From an uncultured Micrococcales bacterium (GTDB taxonomy: Bacteria; Actinomycetota; Actinomycetes; Actinomycetales; Microbacteriaceae), in the NCBI GenBank assembly GCA_903893675.1, contig CAITNA010000080.1:1-14476 (forward strand): a stretch of DNA of 14,476 nt, written 5' to 3'. Positions 1 to 6,728 of this stretch are shown here, one piece after another (position 1 is the stretch's first letter; every line of letters begins with the position of its first letter). The notes beneath the pieces were generated by a model that saw only the letters and a list, made by a program, of their open reading frames with translations, had not been told where the DNA came from and did no database searches. Position numbers and translations under genes: made by a program.

Positions 1-69
1 AACATCGCAAAGATTTCACTCGAGGGTTCGCACTATCGCCGCGACATCGCCGCCAAGGTTGCGCACTAA
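1..69 (+). CDS. purD: phosphoribosylamine-glycine ligase, C-terminal end only (partial)
   Basis: Only the last 22 codons and a TAA stop are inside the window. The visible tail reads EGSHYRRDIA followed by AKVAH. It resembles the end of the PurD (GAR synthetase) ATP-grasp protein, where a hYR-DI motif lies just before the C-terminus. PurD ligates glycine to phosphoribosylamine in cytoplasmic purine synthesis. The last A of the stop codon is the first A of the purC ATG, so the two genes are translationally coupled. Because so little is visible, the call relies on the tail motif plus the purC neighbour. Confidence 0.75.
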   Translation, partial: NIAKISLEGSHYRRDIAAKVAH

Positions 70-929
70 TGGCGCTGCAGTTGCCGGGTTGGCACCACGT
101 CTACAGCGGCAAGGTTCGCGATCTCTACGAGAGCGACGACGCAGGACTTTCTCACCTCATCCTGGTTGTTGCATCTGATCGCGTTTCTGCGTTCGACCAC
201 GTGCTCGAGCCGGCCATCCCGGGCAAGGGCGAGCACCTCACCAACCTGACCAACTGGTGGTTTGACCGCTTGGATGTTCCCAACCACGTTTCGCACGAAG
301 TGCCCGTGCCTGCTGGGGTTCAGGGCCGCGCCACGGTTGCCAAGAAGCTCGAAATGTTCCCGATCGAGTGCGTTGTTCGCGGCTACATCAGCGGCAGCGG
401 CTGGAAGGAATACCAGGCAAGCGGTGCCATCTGCGGCGTTGAGCTTCCTGCCGGTTTGCAGTTTGGCGACAGGTTGCCAGAGCCGATTTTCACTCCAGCG
501 TTTAAAGCAGAGCTCGGCGAGCACGACGTAAACATCACCTTCGAGCGCGTGATTGAAATTGTTGGCTCACACCACGCAACTGAACTTCGCAACCTGAGCC
601 TTCGCATCTTCAATCGCGCAAGTGAATTGGCCGAGGCTGCAGGTTTGATTCTTGCCGATACGAAATTTGAATTCGGCATCAACCCCGCAAACGGAATTAC
701 CACTCTTGGCGACGAAGTTCTCACTCCTGACAGCAGTCGATTCTGGTCGAAGCAGGCATGGCTTGCAGGCGAGCGCAAAGATTCTTTCGATAAGCAAATC
801 GTTCGCAACTGGCTTGCAGACAACTGGGATCAAACCGGTGAGCCACCTGTGCTGCCAAAAGAAATCGTTGAGCAGACCGCGGGGAAATACGCCGAGCTTG
901 TTGCATTGCTCGCAAAGAGTGCCGAGTAG
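69..929 (+). CDS. purC: SAICAR synthase (phosphoribosylaminoimidazole-succinocarboxamide synthase)
   Basis: The 286-residue cytoplasmic enzyme joins aspartate to CAIR using ATP, step 7 of purine synthesis. The nucleotide-binding start YSGKVRDLY lies at residues 12-20 and ASDRVSAFD at 35-43. The first family signature (IECVVRGYISGSGW) is at 99-112, the second (LILADTKFEFG) at 193-203, and DEVLTPDSSRFW follows at 215-226. Length is at the upper end for single-domain bacterial PurC and it looks full length. The ATG overlaps the upstream purD stop (TAATG), which fixes the start. The next gene begins 3 bases after the stop, so the operon continues into a membrane protein not known to act in purine synthesis. 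Confidence 0.97.
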   Translation: MALQLPGWHHVYSGKVRDLYESDDAGLSHLILVVASDRVSAFDHVLEPAIPGKGEHLTNLTNWWFDRLDVPNHVSHEVPVPAGVQGRATVAKKLEMFPIECVVRGYISGSGWKEYQASGAICGVELPAGLQFGDRLPEPIFTPAFKAELGEHDVNITFERVIEIVGSHHATELRNLSLRIFNRASELAEAAGLILADTKFEFGINPANGITTLGDEVLTPDSSRFWSKQAWLAGERKDSFDKQIVRNWLADNWDQTGEPPVLPKEIVEQTAGKYAELVALLAKSAE

Positions 930-932
930 TTC

Positions 933-1427
933 ATGAAACAAGTACGCGGCGAAACCGACCTCCTCCACCGCACATTCATCATTTCGATTGCCGGCAAAGG
1001 ATTATTCGGGCTTTTCGAAACCCTAAGCGCTTTCCTCGCCTGGTTCATCAGCCCGACTCAGGTTCAGGCATTCACGCACTGGATCATCGATGTCTTTTTC
1101 AACTCGAACGAGCAGAACCCGATCGCCAAGCTCGTTCTCGAGTTCGGCAGCTCGATCGACACTTCAACCACGCACTACGCAGCTATGTATCTCGCGTTCC
1201 ACGGTCTCACCAAGGTGGTTCTGGTCTGGGCTCTGTTCACCGACAAGAAGTGGGCCTACCCCGGCATGCTCGGAGCGCTGTCGCTGTTCATCGTCACGCA
1301 GACCATCCAGCTGCTCACGGCATACACGCTTGGCTTGCTGCTTCTGACGCTGTTCGACATCTTCGTTTTGTGGCTGACTCTGCGCGAGTACAAACTGCAC
1401 CGCACCAAGCGCCACTCCAAGAACTAA
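933..1427 (+). CDS. DUF2127-type integral membrane protein
   Basis: The 164-residue protein has about four predicted membrane spans: roughly residues 14-39, 80-103, 107-131 and 133-150. Its basic C-terminus (YKLHRTKRHSKN) should lie in the cytoplasm. The amphipathic start, the first span ending near FLAWFISP, and the last span containing FDIFVLWLTLREY match the DUF2127 family of small predicted membrane proteins, whose function is unknown. It starts 3 bases after purC, so it is probably cotranscribed with purD-purC. There is no evidence it takes part in purine metabolism; transport or a housekeeping membrane role is equally possible. A short hairpin downstream (1448-1461) may end this transcript before the ice-binding gene. 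Confidence 0.75.
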   Translation: MKQVRGETDLLHRTFIISIAGKGLFGLFETLSAFLAWFISPTQVQAFTHWIIDVFFNSNEQNPIAKLVLEFGSSIDTSTTHYAAMYLAFHGLTKVVLVWALFTDKKWAYPGMLGALSLFIVTQTIQLLTAYTLGLLLLTLFDIFVLWLTLREYKLHRTKRHSKN

Positions 1428-1447
1428 CCCTGGTTCGCGGCGCGAGC

Positions 1448-1470
1448 AAAGGTGCGCCTTTCTATCTATT
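1448..1470 (+). terminator. possible weak hairpin terminator after the purC/DUF2127 unit
   Basis: A five-pair stem AAAGG (1448-1452) and CCTTT (1457-1461) encloses the loop TGCG. It is followed by CTATCTATTT, a T-rich but not pure-T run. It lies 20 bases after the DUF2127 stop and would separate that operon from the ice-binding gene. The stem is short and the T-run is interrupted, so this is only a candidate. Confidence 0.3.
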
Positions 1471-1485
1471 TCAAGGCAAACGGCA

Positions 1486-1515
1486 TAGTTTGGGGTTGTG
1501 GCCAACTCTGGCCAC
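1486..1515 (+). promoter_or_regulatory. candidate -10 element and 5'-leader hairpin of the ice-binding gene
   Basis: TAGTTT at 1486-1491 fits a TAnnnT -10 hexamer and would place the transcript start near 1497. Exactly there a perfect inverted repeat begins: GTGGCCA (1498-1504), loop ACTC, TGGCCAC (1509-1515). No good -35 is visible at the standard distance. The hairpin has no T-run and so is not a terminator. It could be a 5' mRNA hairpin, which can protect or thermally regulate a message, or an operator for a repressor. It lies only 17 bases before the preferred TTG start at 1533. Confidence 0.45.
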
Positions 1516-1532
1516 CCGACGTGGGGGTCAAA

Positions 1533-2525
1533 TTGGCCAAATTTAATATCGGCACCAGCAAGGTGCGTTTTCTCATCCCAGTGATTCCACTGGTTGCAAT
1601 CGTTCTTCTTATTCCAAGCTTCAGCCAGGCAGCACAGTCGCCGGTTGGTCTTGGAACCACCTCAAACTTCGCAGTTCTCGCTGGTTCGACCATTACCAAC
1701 ACCGGCCCAACCACTATCTCTGGCACCGCCGGCGGCGATGTGGGTCTCGATCCAGGAACCGCATTCACCGGCTCGGCCTCGGTCACAATGACTGGTGTTC
1801 AGCACCTTGCCGACACCGTGGCAACTGACGCCAAAACCGCACTGGTCAACGCATATGACGATGCGGCCGGTCGCACTCCTGTAACCAGCGTCGGCACCGA
1901 GCTCGGTGGCACAACGCTTACTAGCGGCGTCTATGGCAACAGCACTCTTGGCATCACGGGTACCCTCACCTTGGATGCGCAGGGCGATCCAAACGCCGTA
2001 TTCATCTTCCAAACCGCATCGACTCTGATCACTGCCCCTTCTAGTTCGATCTCGATGATCAACGGCGCTCAGGCGTGCAACGTGTTCTGGCAGGTTGGCA
2101 GCTCGGCAACCCTAGACACCGGTTCGGCATTCGTCGGCCACCTCTTTGCACTGACCTCTATTACTGCAAACACAGGCGCGACCATCCGAGGCCAGCTTCT
2201 TGCTCGCAACGGTGCAGTCACTTTGGATAGCAACACCATCACCAACGACCAGTGCTCGGCCGCGAGCGCGACCCCGACTGCATCGGCTTCGGCTTCTGCA
2301 TCGGCATCAGCATCGGCTTCTGCTTCAACCGCGCCTTCTGAGACCGCTGTTCCAACCGAGACCCCATCGTCACCGGCTAGCGAGAGCGCGACACCTGTTG
2401 CAACCACCGAAACTGGTGGCACGCTTCCTAACACTGAGACTCCTTGGAATCTGATTGGCGTCGTCGGAGCTTCGCTGCTACTCATCGGTTCACTGATTTG
2501 GGTATTCAGAAAGCCACGTGCTTAG
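1533..2525 (+). CDS. secreted ice-binding protein (DUF3494 family) with C-terminal sortase sorting signal
   Basis: The TTG at 1533 is preferred because GGGGG (1523-1527) sits 5 bases upstream as a ribosome site; GTG 1521 and GTG 1452 are in-frame alternatives without one. The 330-residue product opens with a signal peptide: basic MAKF...SKVR, a hydrophobic core FLIPVIPLVAIVLLIP, and probable cleavage near FSQAAQ. The DUF3494 ice-binding beta-solenoid follows, with LGTTSNFAVLAGSTITNTGP, SGVYGNSTLGITGTLTLDAQ, DPNAVFIFQTAS, NVFWQVGSSATLDTGS and LLARNGAVTLDSNTI. Next come a Ser-Ala repeat and a Thr/Pro/Ser linker, then LPNTE (codons 2424-2438), a hydrophobic span and the charged tail RKPRA. That is a cell-wall sorting signal, so the ice-binding domain should be displayed on the cell surface. 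The sortase gene directly downstream overlaps it by 8 bases. The family is well known for ice binding; the wall anchoring is inferred from the motif. Confidence 0.93.
   Translation: MAKFNIGTSKVRFLIPVIPLVAIVLLIPSFSQAAQSPVGLGTTSNFAVLAGSTITNTGPTTISGTAGGDVGLDPGTAFTGSASVTMTGVQHLADTVATDAKTALVNAYDDAAGRTPVTSVGTELGGTTLTSGVYGNSTLGITGTLTLDAQGDPNAVFIFQTASTLITAPSSSISMINGAQACNVFWQVGSSATLDTGSAFVGHLFALTSITANTGATIRGQLLARNGAVTLDSNTITNDQCSAASATPTASASASASASASASASTAPSETAVPTETPSSPASESATPVATTETGGTLPNTETPWNLIGVVGASLLLIGSLIWVFRKPRA
2280..2327 (+). repeat. Ala-Ser dipeptide repeat tract in the ice-binding protein
   Basis: Eight successive Ala-Ser codon pairs form a degenerate 6-base tandem repeat, with GCA/GCT alternating with TCG/TCT/TCA. 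The tract lies between the ice-binding domain and the sorting signal and probably acts as a flexible spacer across the wall. Near-identical units could allow length change by slippage, although codon variation between units lowers that risk. Confidence 0.85.
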
Positions 2526-3174
2526 GCACAAAGCCAAACACCTAGCAATCAAGGTCAGGGCCGGATTTTTCAAAGTCTGGGGCCCTGGCCTTGTTGCAAT
2601 TGGCATTGCCCTGATGGTTTGGGCTTTCGTCGAAAACAACATGACAGTGGTTCATCCGGTTGCGGCGGTAAGCCCGAGTTCATCGGTGCCCTCGGTCTCG
2701 GCGAAGCCGACCGCGAGCGCGACCGCAACAGCTGAACCGGCGCCTTCCACGGCCGCGCAACTTTATAAAGTGCAGCCAGCTCTCGGTGCACACATTGGAA
2801 CTATCACGTTTCCAACGCTTAAGTTGAGCTGGCCGATCTTTGAAGGAACGGAATCGAAAGAGCTGAACGCTGGAGTCGGACACTTCAGCCAGAGCGTGCT
2901 CCCTGGCGTTTCCGATAACTCAGTACTGTCGGGTCACCGCTCGACTGTCTTCAATCGGCTTGGGGAGCTAAAGGTGGGAGACCCCATTTATGTGCGCACA
3001 TCGGCGGGCACATTTACCTATGTCGTTGCCGAACACCGAATCGTGCTGCGCACGGATCGCAGTGTGATCGTGCCTAAGCCTTCGGCGACTCTAACGCTGA
3101 CGACCTGCTGGCCGTTCAACAATGTCGGTGTGACCATCCGTGCATATGTGGTCACCGCAACACTGCAGCCCTAG
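2518..3174 (+). CDS. class D-like sortase (cysteine transpeptidase)
   Basis: The 218-residue membrane-anchored transpeptidase has a basic N-terminus and a membrane span at about residues 22-38. A Ser/Ala/Pro/Thr-rich linker follows (about 50-80), then the sortase beta-barrel domain. The catalytic residues are visible as H140 in LSGHRSTVF, C197 in TLTLTTCWPF and R208 in VTIRAYV. The TLTTC-PF context and compact domain resemble class D/E sortases. Sortases cut a C-terminal motif and join the protein to the cell wall. The GTG start at 2518 overlaps the ice-binding gene's stop by 8 bases, and it is the only start that keeps the charged residues before the span. The gene is therefore coupled to its presumed substrate, which carries LPNTE. 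A general housekeeping role cannot be excluded. Confidence 0.9.
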   Translation: MLRHKAKHLAIKVRAGFFKVWGPGLVAIGIALMVWAFVENNMTVVHPVAAVSPSSSVPSVSAKPTASATATAEPAPSTAAQLYKVQPALGAHIGTITFPTLKLSWPIFEGTESKELNAGVGHFSQSVLPGVSDNSVLSGHRSTVFNRLGELKVGDPIYVRTSAGTFTYVVAEHRIVLRTDRSVIVPKPSATLTLTTCWPFNNVGVTIRAYVVTATLQP

Positions 3175-3187
3175 GTGGGGCTATTTG
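3167..3187 (+). terminator. possible terminator after the sortase gene
   Basis: AGCCC (3167-3171) can pair with GGGCT (3178-3182), followed by ATTTG. It spans the sortase stop and the tail of the opposing small gene. The U-tract is only three bases, so the support is weak. Confidence 0.25.
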
Positions 3188-3333
3188 CCGTTGACTGTCG
3201 AAATCAGCACCTTGATGATGGTGCCGAAGGCGATAGTCAGGATGAAAGCGCCAACAATAAAAATCGGCATGAGAACCGCTTTGCCAATTTTTAGGGTCAT
3301 TACGGCACCTGCAATTACTTTTTCTTTAGTCAT
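3181..3333 (-). CDS. small single-span membrane protein (50 residues), unknown function
   Basis: The reading frame from ATG 3333 to TAG 3181 encodes 50 residues. It starts MTKEKVIAGAVMTLK, has one strongly hydrophobic span at about residues 19-44 (including MPIFIVGAFILTIAFG), and ends ISTVNGK. Lysines at 3, 5, 15 and 18 precede the span, predicting a cytoplasmic N-terminus. No family is recognised. Support comes from the promoter: TTGTCGGAG, 8 bases, TACTTT lies upstream with only 6 bases between the -10 and the ATG. The transcript would start at the ATG (leaderless), which fits the absence of a ribosome site. The promoter type suggests DNA-damage induction, reminiscent of small membrane proteins made during damage responses, but that role is inferred. 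Its stop is 6 bases from the opposing sortase stop. Confidence 0.7.
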   Translation of the reverse strand: MTKEKVIAGAVMTLKIGKAVLMPIFIVGAFILTIAFGTIIKVLISTVNGK

Positions 3334-3339
3334 GGCATC

Positions 3340-3362
3340 AAAGTAGGGAGCCCCTCCGACAA
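3340..3362 (-). promoter_or_regulatory. PafBC-type DNA-damage promoter of the 50-residue membrane protein
   Basis: Read on the minus strand, TTGTCGGAG (3362-3354) is followed by exactly 8 bases and TACTTT (3345-3340). This agrees well with the mycobacterial RecA-independent damage promoter, tTGTCRgtg, 8 bases, TAnnnT; the deviation is A for T in the last triplet. The ATG is at 3333, so the mRNA should be leaderless. Two more copies with identical spacing lie at 8259-8281 and 8729-8751. Confidence 0.7.
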
Positions 3363-3367
3363 ACCGC

Positions 3368-3437
3368 TAAAATAAAGGGGTTCGCCGATGTTGCCGGGCG
3401 CTAAACAGCCCAAAACTGCCCACTATTTAGGGGAAAA
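3368..3437 (+). promoter_or_regulatory. candidate promoter and leader of purSQL
   Basis: TAAAAT (3368-3373) is the best -10-like hexamer upstream of purS; no convincing -35 is seen. The leader has a short stem GGGC (3396-3399) with GCCC (3408-3411). The ribosome site AGGGGA (3429-3434) leaves only 4 bases from its last G to the purS ATG. No purine riboswitch architecture was recognised. The region lies back to back with the minus-strand damage promoter, whose upstream edge is at 3362. Confidence 0.35.
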
Positions 3438-3686
3438 ATGCCAAAGATCATCGTTGAGGTCATGCCAAAGGCAGACCTGCTAGACCCTCAGGGCAAGGCA
3501 GTGGCAAACGCCCTGCACCGAGCCGGCAACAAAGACATCGCAGCCGTTCGAATCGGCAAGCGCATCGAGCTTCACTTCGACCGTGAAATCAAGGATGCAG
3601 ACATCGAGAAGGCCCGCCAGCTCGGCGCCAGCTTTCTAAGCAACGACGTCATTGAAGACGTCGTCAACGTATCCCTAGAGAACTAG
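3438..3686 (+). CDS. purS: FGAM synthase subunit PurS
   Basis: The 82-residue protein starts MPKIIVEVMPKADLLDPQGK, with VANALHR-like and RIGKRIEL-like elements typical of PurS. PurS is a small alpha/beta dimer that bridges PurQ and PurL and helps channel ammonia between them in the three-part FGAM synthase (step 4 of purine synthesis). Length matches the family. The ATG follows AGGGGA. purQ starts 2 bases after the stop, so purS, purQ and purL form one operon. Confidence 0.95.
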   Translation: MPKIIVEVMPKADLLDPQGKAVANALHRAGNKDIAAVRIGKRIELHFDREIKDADIEKARQLGASFLSNDVIEDVVNVSLEN

Positions 3687-3688
3687 CC

Positions 3689-4384
3689 ATGAAGATCGGT
3701 GTAGTTACCTTTCCTGGCACCCTCGACGACCGCGACGCAGCTCGCGCGGTTCGCCTAGCCGGCGCAGAAGCGATTTCACTCTGGCACGCAGACGCAGACA
3801 TCAAGAAGGTCGATGCAGTCGTTCTTCCAGGTGGATTCTCATACGGCGACTACCTTCGCTGCGGAGCAATCGCCGCACAGGCACCGGTCATGAAAGAGAT
3901 CATCAAGAAGGCAAACCAGGGTCTTCCAGTTCTCGGAATCTGCAACGGCTTCCAGGTTCTCGTTGAATCGCACCTGCTTCCTGGCGGATTGATTCGCAAC
4001 GAACACCAGCACTTCATCTGCCGCGACCAGGGTCTGCGTGTTGAGAACGTGGACACCGCGTGGACTAACGCGTTCGAGCTCAATCAGGAAATCACCATCC
4101 CGTTGAAAAATGGTGAGGGCGGTTACATCGCAACCAAGGATGAACTAGCTCGACTCGAGGGCGAGGGGCTTGTCACGTTCCGCTACATCGGTGGCAACCC
4201 GAACGGGTCGGTCAACGACATCGCAGGTTTGCGCAACGAGCGCGGCAACGTTGTTGGTTTGATGCCACACCCTGAGCACGCTGTCGAACCTGGCTTCGGC
4301 CCTGACACCGCAACCGCGATGCGCAGCGGCGTCGATGGTCTTTTGTTTTTCAAGTCTGTGCTGAACGCACTGGTCAACTCCTAA
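3689..4384 (+). CDS. purQ: FGAM synthase glutaminase subunit PurQ
   Basis: The 231-residue class I glutamine amidotransferase hydrolyses glutamine to supply ammonia to PurL. The oxyanion region is VVLPGGFSYGDYLRCGAIAA (44-63). The nucleophile is C85 in GICNGFQVL, and the other triad residues are H194 and E196 in MPHPEH. The length is typical for the separate subunit found in Actinobacteria and Firmicutes. It starts 2 bases after purS and is followed 16 bases later by purL. All catalytic residues are present. Confidence 0.97.
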   Translation: MKIGVVTFPGTLDDRDAARAVRLAGAEAISLWHADADIKKVDAVVLPGGFSYGDYLRCGAIAAQAPVMKEIIKKANQGLPVLGICNGFQVLVESHLLPGGLIRNEHQHFICRDQGLRVENVDTAWTNAFELNQEITIPLKNGEGGYIATKDELARLEGEGLVTFRYIGGNPNGSVNDIAGLRNERGNVVGLMPHPEHAVEPGFGPDTATAMRSGVDGLLFFKSVLNALVNS

Positions 4385-4400
4385 ACGTCTGAGGAATCAA

Positions 4401-6728
4401 ATGGCACTGTTCAAGAAGAAGACTCAGCCGAGTGGTGTTGACACCACCGCGAACGCACTCGCAACTCCAGATCGCGCACAGCCATACAAGGAGCTCGGTC
4501 TCAAAGACGACGAGTATGCGCGCATCCGTGAAATTTTGGGCCGCCGCCCGACCAGCGCCGAACTCGCGATGTATTCGGTGATGTGGTCTGAGCACTGCTC
4601 ATACAAGTCTTCGAAGATTTACCTTCGTCAGTTCGGTGAGAAGGTCACCGACGAGATGAAGAAGCACCTGATGGTCGGCATAGGCGAGAACGCCGGTGTG
4701 GTCGACATCGGTGAGGGCTGGGCGGTGACCTTCAAGGTCGAGAGCCACAACCACCCGAGCTACATCGAGCCTTTCCAAGGCGCGGCCACTGGCGTCGGCG
4801 GCATCGTTCGCGACATCTTGACCATGGGCGCTCGCCCAATTGCCGTGATGGACCAGCTGCGCTTCGGTGCGGTATCGAACCCAGACACCGCCCGAGTTGT
4901 GCACGGCGTGGTCAGTGGAATCTCGTTCTATGGCAACTGCCTCGGCCTGCCAAACATCGGTGGCGAAACTGTTTTCGACGCCATCTATCAGGGCAACCCA
5001 CTGGTCAACGCACTCAGCGTCGGCGCGCTTCGTCACGAAGATTTGAAACTTGCTAAGGCTTCAAACCCTGGCGATCTTGTAATTCTGTTTGGTGCTCGCA
5101 CCGGAGCAGATGGCATCGGTGGAGTTTCTGTTCTCGCATCTGAGACTTTCGATAGCGAAGGACCATCACGTCGCCCGGCAGTTCAGGTCGGCGACCCATT
5201 CGCTGAAAAAGTTTTGATCGAGTGCTGCCTCGAGCTTTACAAGGCTCAGGTTGTTGCCGGAATTCAAGACCTCGGTGGTGCAGGTTTGTCTTGTGCAACC
5301 AGCGAGCTCGCATCGAACGGCAACGCCGGCATGCGCGTGCAGTTGCAAAAGGTTTTGAAGCGTGACGAGTCACTCACTCCAGAAGAAATTCTGATGAGCG
5401 AATCGCAGGAGCGCATGATGGCGATTGTGCCGAAGAAGTCGCTGCGCAAATTCGAAGACATCGTCAACAAGTGGGAAGTCGAATACTCGGTTCTCGGTGA
5501 AGTCATCGAGGAGCCACGTCTCTACATCAACTGGGGCGACGAAGAAATCGTGAACGTGCCACCTCGCACTGTCGCGCACGACGGCCCGGTTTACGAACGC
5601 CCGGTTGCTTACCCTTCATACCAGGATGCACTCAACGCAGCTTCGGTTCACGTCTCGGGTTCGAACGGCGGCGGTCTCTACCGCGCGAACGACAACTCGA
5701 CCGACCTTGCTGCGCAGCTGCTGCAGATCGTAACTTCGCCTAATCAGGCCTCGAAGTCTTGGATCACCAACCAGTACGACCACTACGTAGGTGGCAACAC
5801 CGCGCTAGCGATGCCTGACGACAGCGGAATGGTGCGAGTTTCTGAAGACAGCGGTCTCGGAATCGCCATTGCAACCGATGCCAACGGTCGCTTCTGCCAG
5901 CTCGACCCATACCAGGGCGCCCGCTTGGCCCTAGCCGAGGCCTACCGAAACGTCGCTGTTGGTGGCGCAAAGCCGATGGCGGTCACCAACTGCCTCAACT
6001 TCGGCTCGCCTGAGAACCCTGAGGTCATGTGGCAGTTTAAGCAGGCCACGGCGGGCCTGGCCGACGGATGCCTCGAACTGGGCATTCCGGTGACCGGCGG
6101 AAATGTCTCGTTCTACAACCAGACCGGCGATGTAGCCATTCACCCGACCCCAGTGGTTGGCGTGCTCGGAGTGATCGACGACGTTGCTCGCCGCATTCCT
6201 TCTGGCTGGCAGGATGCCGGCAACAACATCTACCTGCTCGGCGTAACCCGCGACGAACTGGATGGCTCGGTTTGGTCTGAGGTCATCCACGGTCACCTGG
6301 GTGGTCGCCCGCCAGTTCTCGACCTGGCTCACGAGGCCTCTCTTGCCGACATGCTGCACGGCGCTTCGCTTCAGGGATTGATTGCCTCGGCTCACGACCT
6401 TTCGGAAGCCGGCCTGGCTCAGGCGCTAGTCGAGTCAGTTCTGCGCTTCAACATGGGTGCTCGCGTTTGGCTCGGCGAAATCATGGAGCGCGACAATGTC
6501 GATCGCACTAGCGCCCTGTTCAGCGAATCAACCGGTCGTGTAATTGTTTCGGTTGGTCGCGAAGACGACGTGAAGTTTGTCGGTTTGTGTGAGGCTCGCG
6601 GAATTCCAGTTCTGCGCATCGGTGTTACCGATGACTCGGATGAGCTCGAGATTCAGGATCTCGCGACTTTCAAGCTGAACGAACTGCGTGCAGGTTTCGA
6701 AGAAACCCTGCCTGCGCTCTTCAACTAA
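4401..6728 (+). CDS. purL: FGAM synthase large subunit PurL (short form)
   Basis: The 775-residue ATP-dependent enzyme converts FGAR and ammonia to FGAM, working with PurS and PurQ. It has the two-lobed AIR-synthase-like fold expected for short PurL. The active-site region MWSEHCSYKSSK lies at 61-72 with H65, and KVESHNHPSYIEPFQGAATG at 112-131. The later glycine-rich stretches DLGGAGLSCATSE and SAHDLSEAGLAQALVES mark the two AIRS C-terminal domains. The start is supported by TGAGG, 7 bases before the ATG. The length is normal for the subunit that lacks a fused glutaminase. The stop overlaps, on the opposite strand, the stop of the macro-domain gene by 4 bases, with no terminator between them. 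Confidence 0.97.
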   Translation: MALFKKKTQPSGVDTTANALATPDRAQPYKELGLKDDEYARIREILGRRPTSAELAMYSVMWSEHCSYKSSKIYLRQFGEKVTDEMKKHLMVGIGENAGVVDIGEGWAVTFKVESHNHPSYIEPFQGAATGVGGIVRDILTMGARPIAVMDQLRFGAVSNPDTARVVHGVVSGISFYGNCLGLPNIGGETVFDAIYQGNPLVNALSVGALRHEDLKLAKASNPGDLVILFGARTGADGIGGVSVLASETFDSEGPSRRPAVQVGDPFAEKVLIECCLELYKAQVVAGIQDLGGAGLSCATSELASNGNAGMRVQLQKVLKRDESLTPEEILMSESQERMMAIVPKKSLRKFEDIVNKWEVEYSVLGEVIEEPRLYINWGDEEIVNVPPRTVAHDGPVYERPVAYPSYQDALNAASVHVSGSNGGGLYRANDNSTDLAAQLLQIVTSPNQASKSWITNQYDHYVGGNTALAMPDDSGMVRVSEDSGLGIAIATDANGRFCQLDPYQGARLALAEAYRNVAVGGAKPMAVTNCLNFGSPENPEVMWQFKQATAGLADGCLELGIPVTGGNVSFYNQTGDVAIHPTPVVGVLGVIDDVARRIPSGWQDAGNNIYLLGVTRDELDGSVWSEVIHGHLGGRPPVLDLAHEASLADMLHGASLQGLIASAHDLSEAGLAQALVESVLRFNMGARVWLGEIMERDNVDRTSALFSESTGRVIVSVGREDDVKFVGLCEARGIPVLRIGVTDDSDELEIQDLATFKLNELRAGFEETLPALFN

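Noticed and set aside
1452..1532. Upstream in-frame starts of the ice-binding gene (GTG 1452, GTG 1521)
   Set aside because: They would put non-signal-like residues before the signal peptide and have no ribosome site; GTG 1452 also lies upstream of the likely promoter.
1498..1584. GTG at 1498, 6 bases after TAGTTT, opening a 28-codon frame in the ice-binding leader
   Set aside because: It could be a leaderless leader peptide, but the composition is unremarkable and it overlaps the signal-peptide coding region in another frame.
3123..3144. TGTCGGTG inside the sortase gene on the plus strand, resembling the damage promoter core
   Set aside because: After the 8-base spacer the hexamer is CGTGCA, not a -10, and it lies within a coding region with no suitable gene downstream on that strand.
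3140..3346. 68-residue plus-strand frame over the sortase end
   Set aside because: It is antisense to the better supported 50-residue gene with a promoter and overlaps the sortase 3' end.
3363..3437. A purine riboswitch before purS
   Set aside because: The stretch is too short and lacks the three-way junction pattern and conserved loops.
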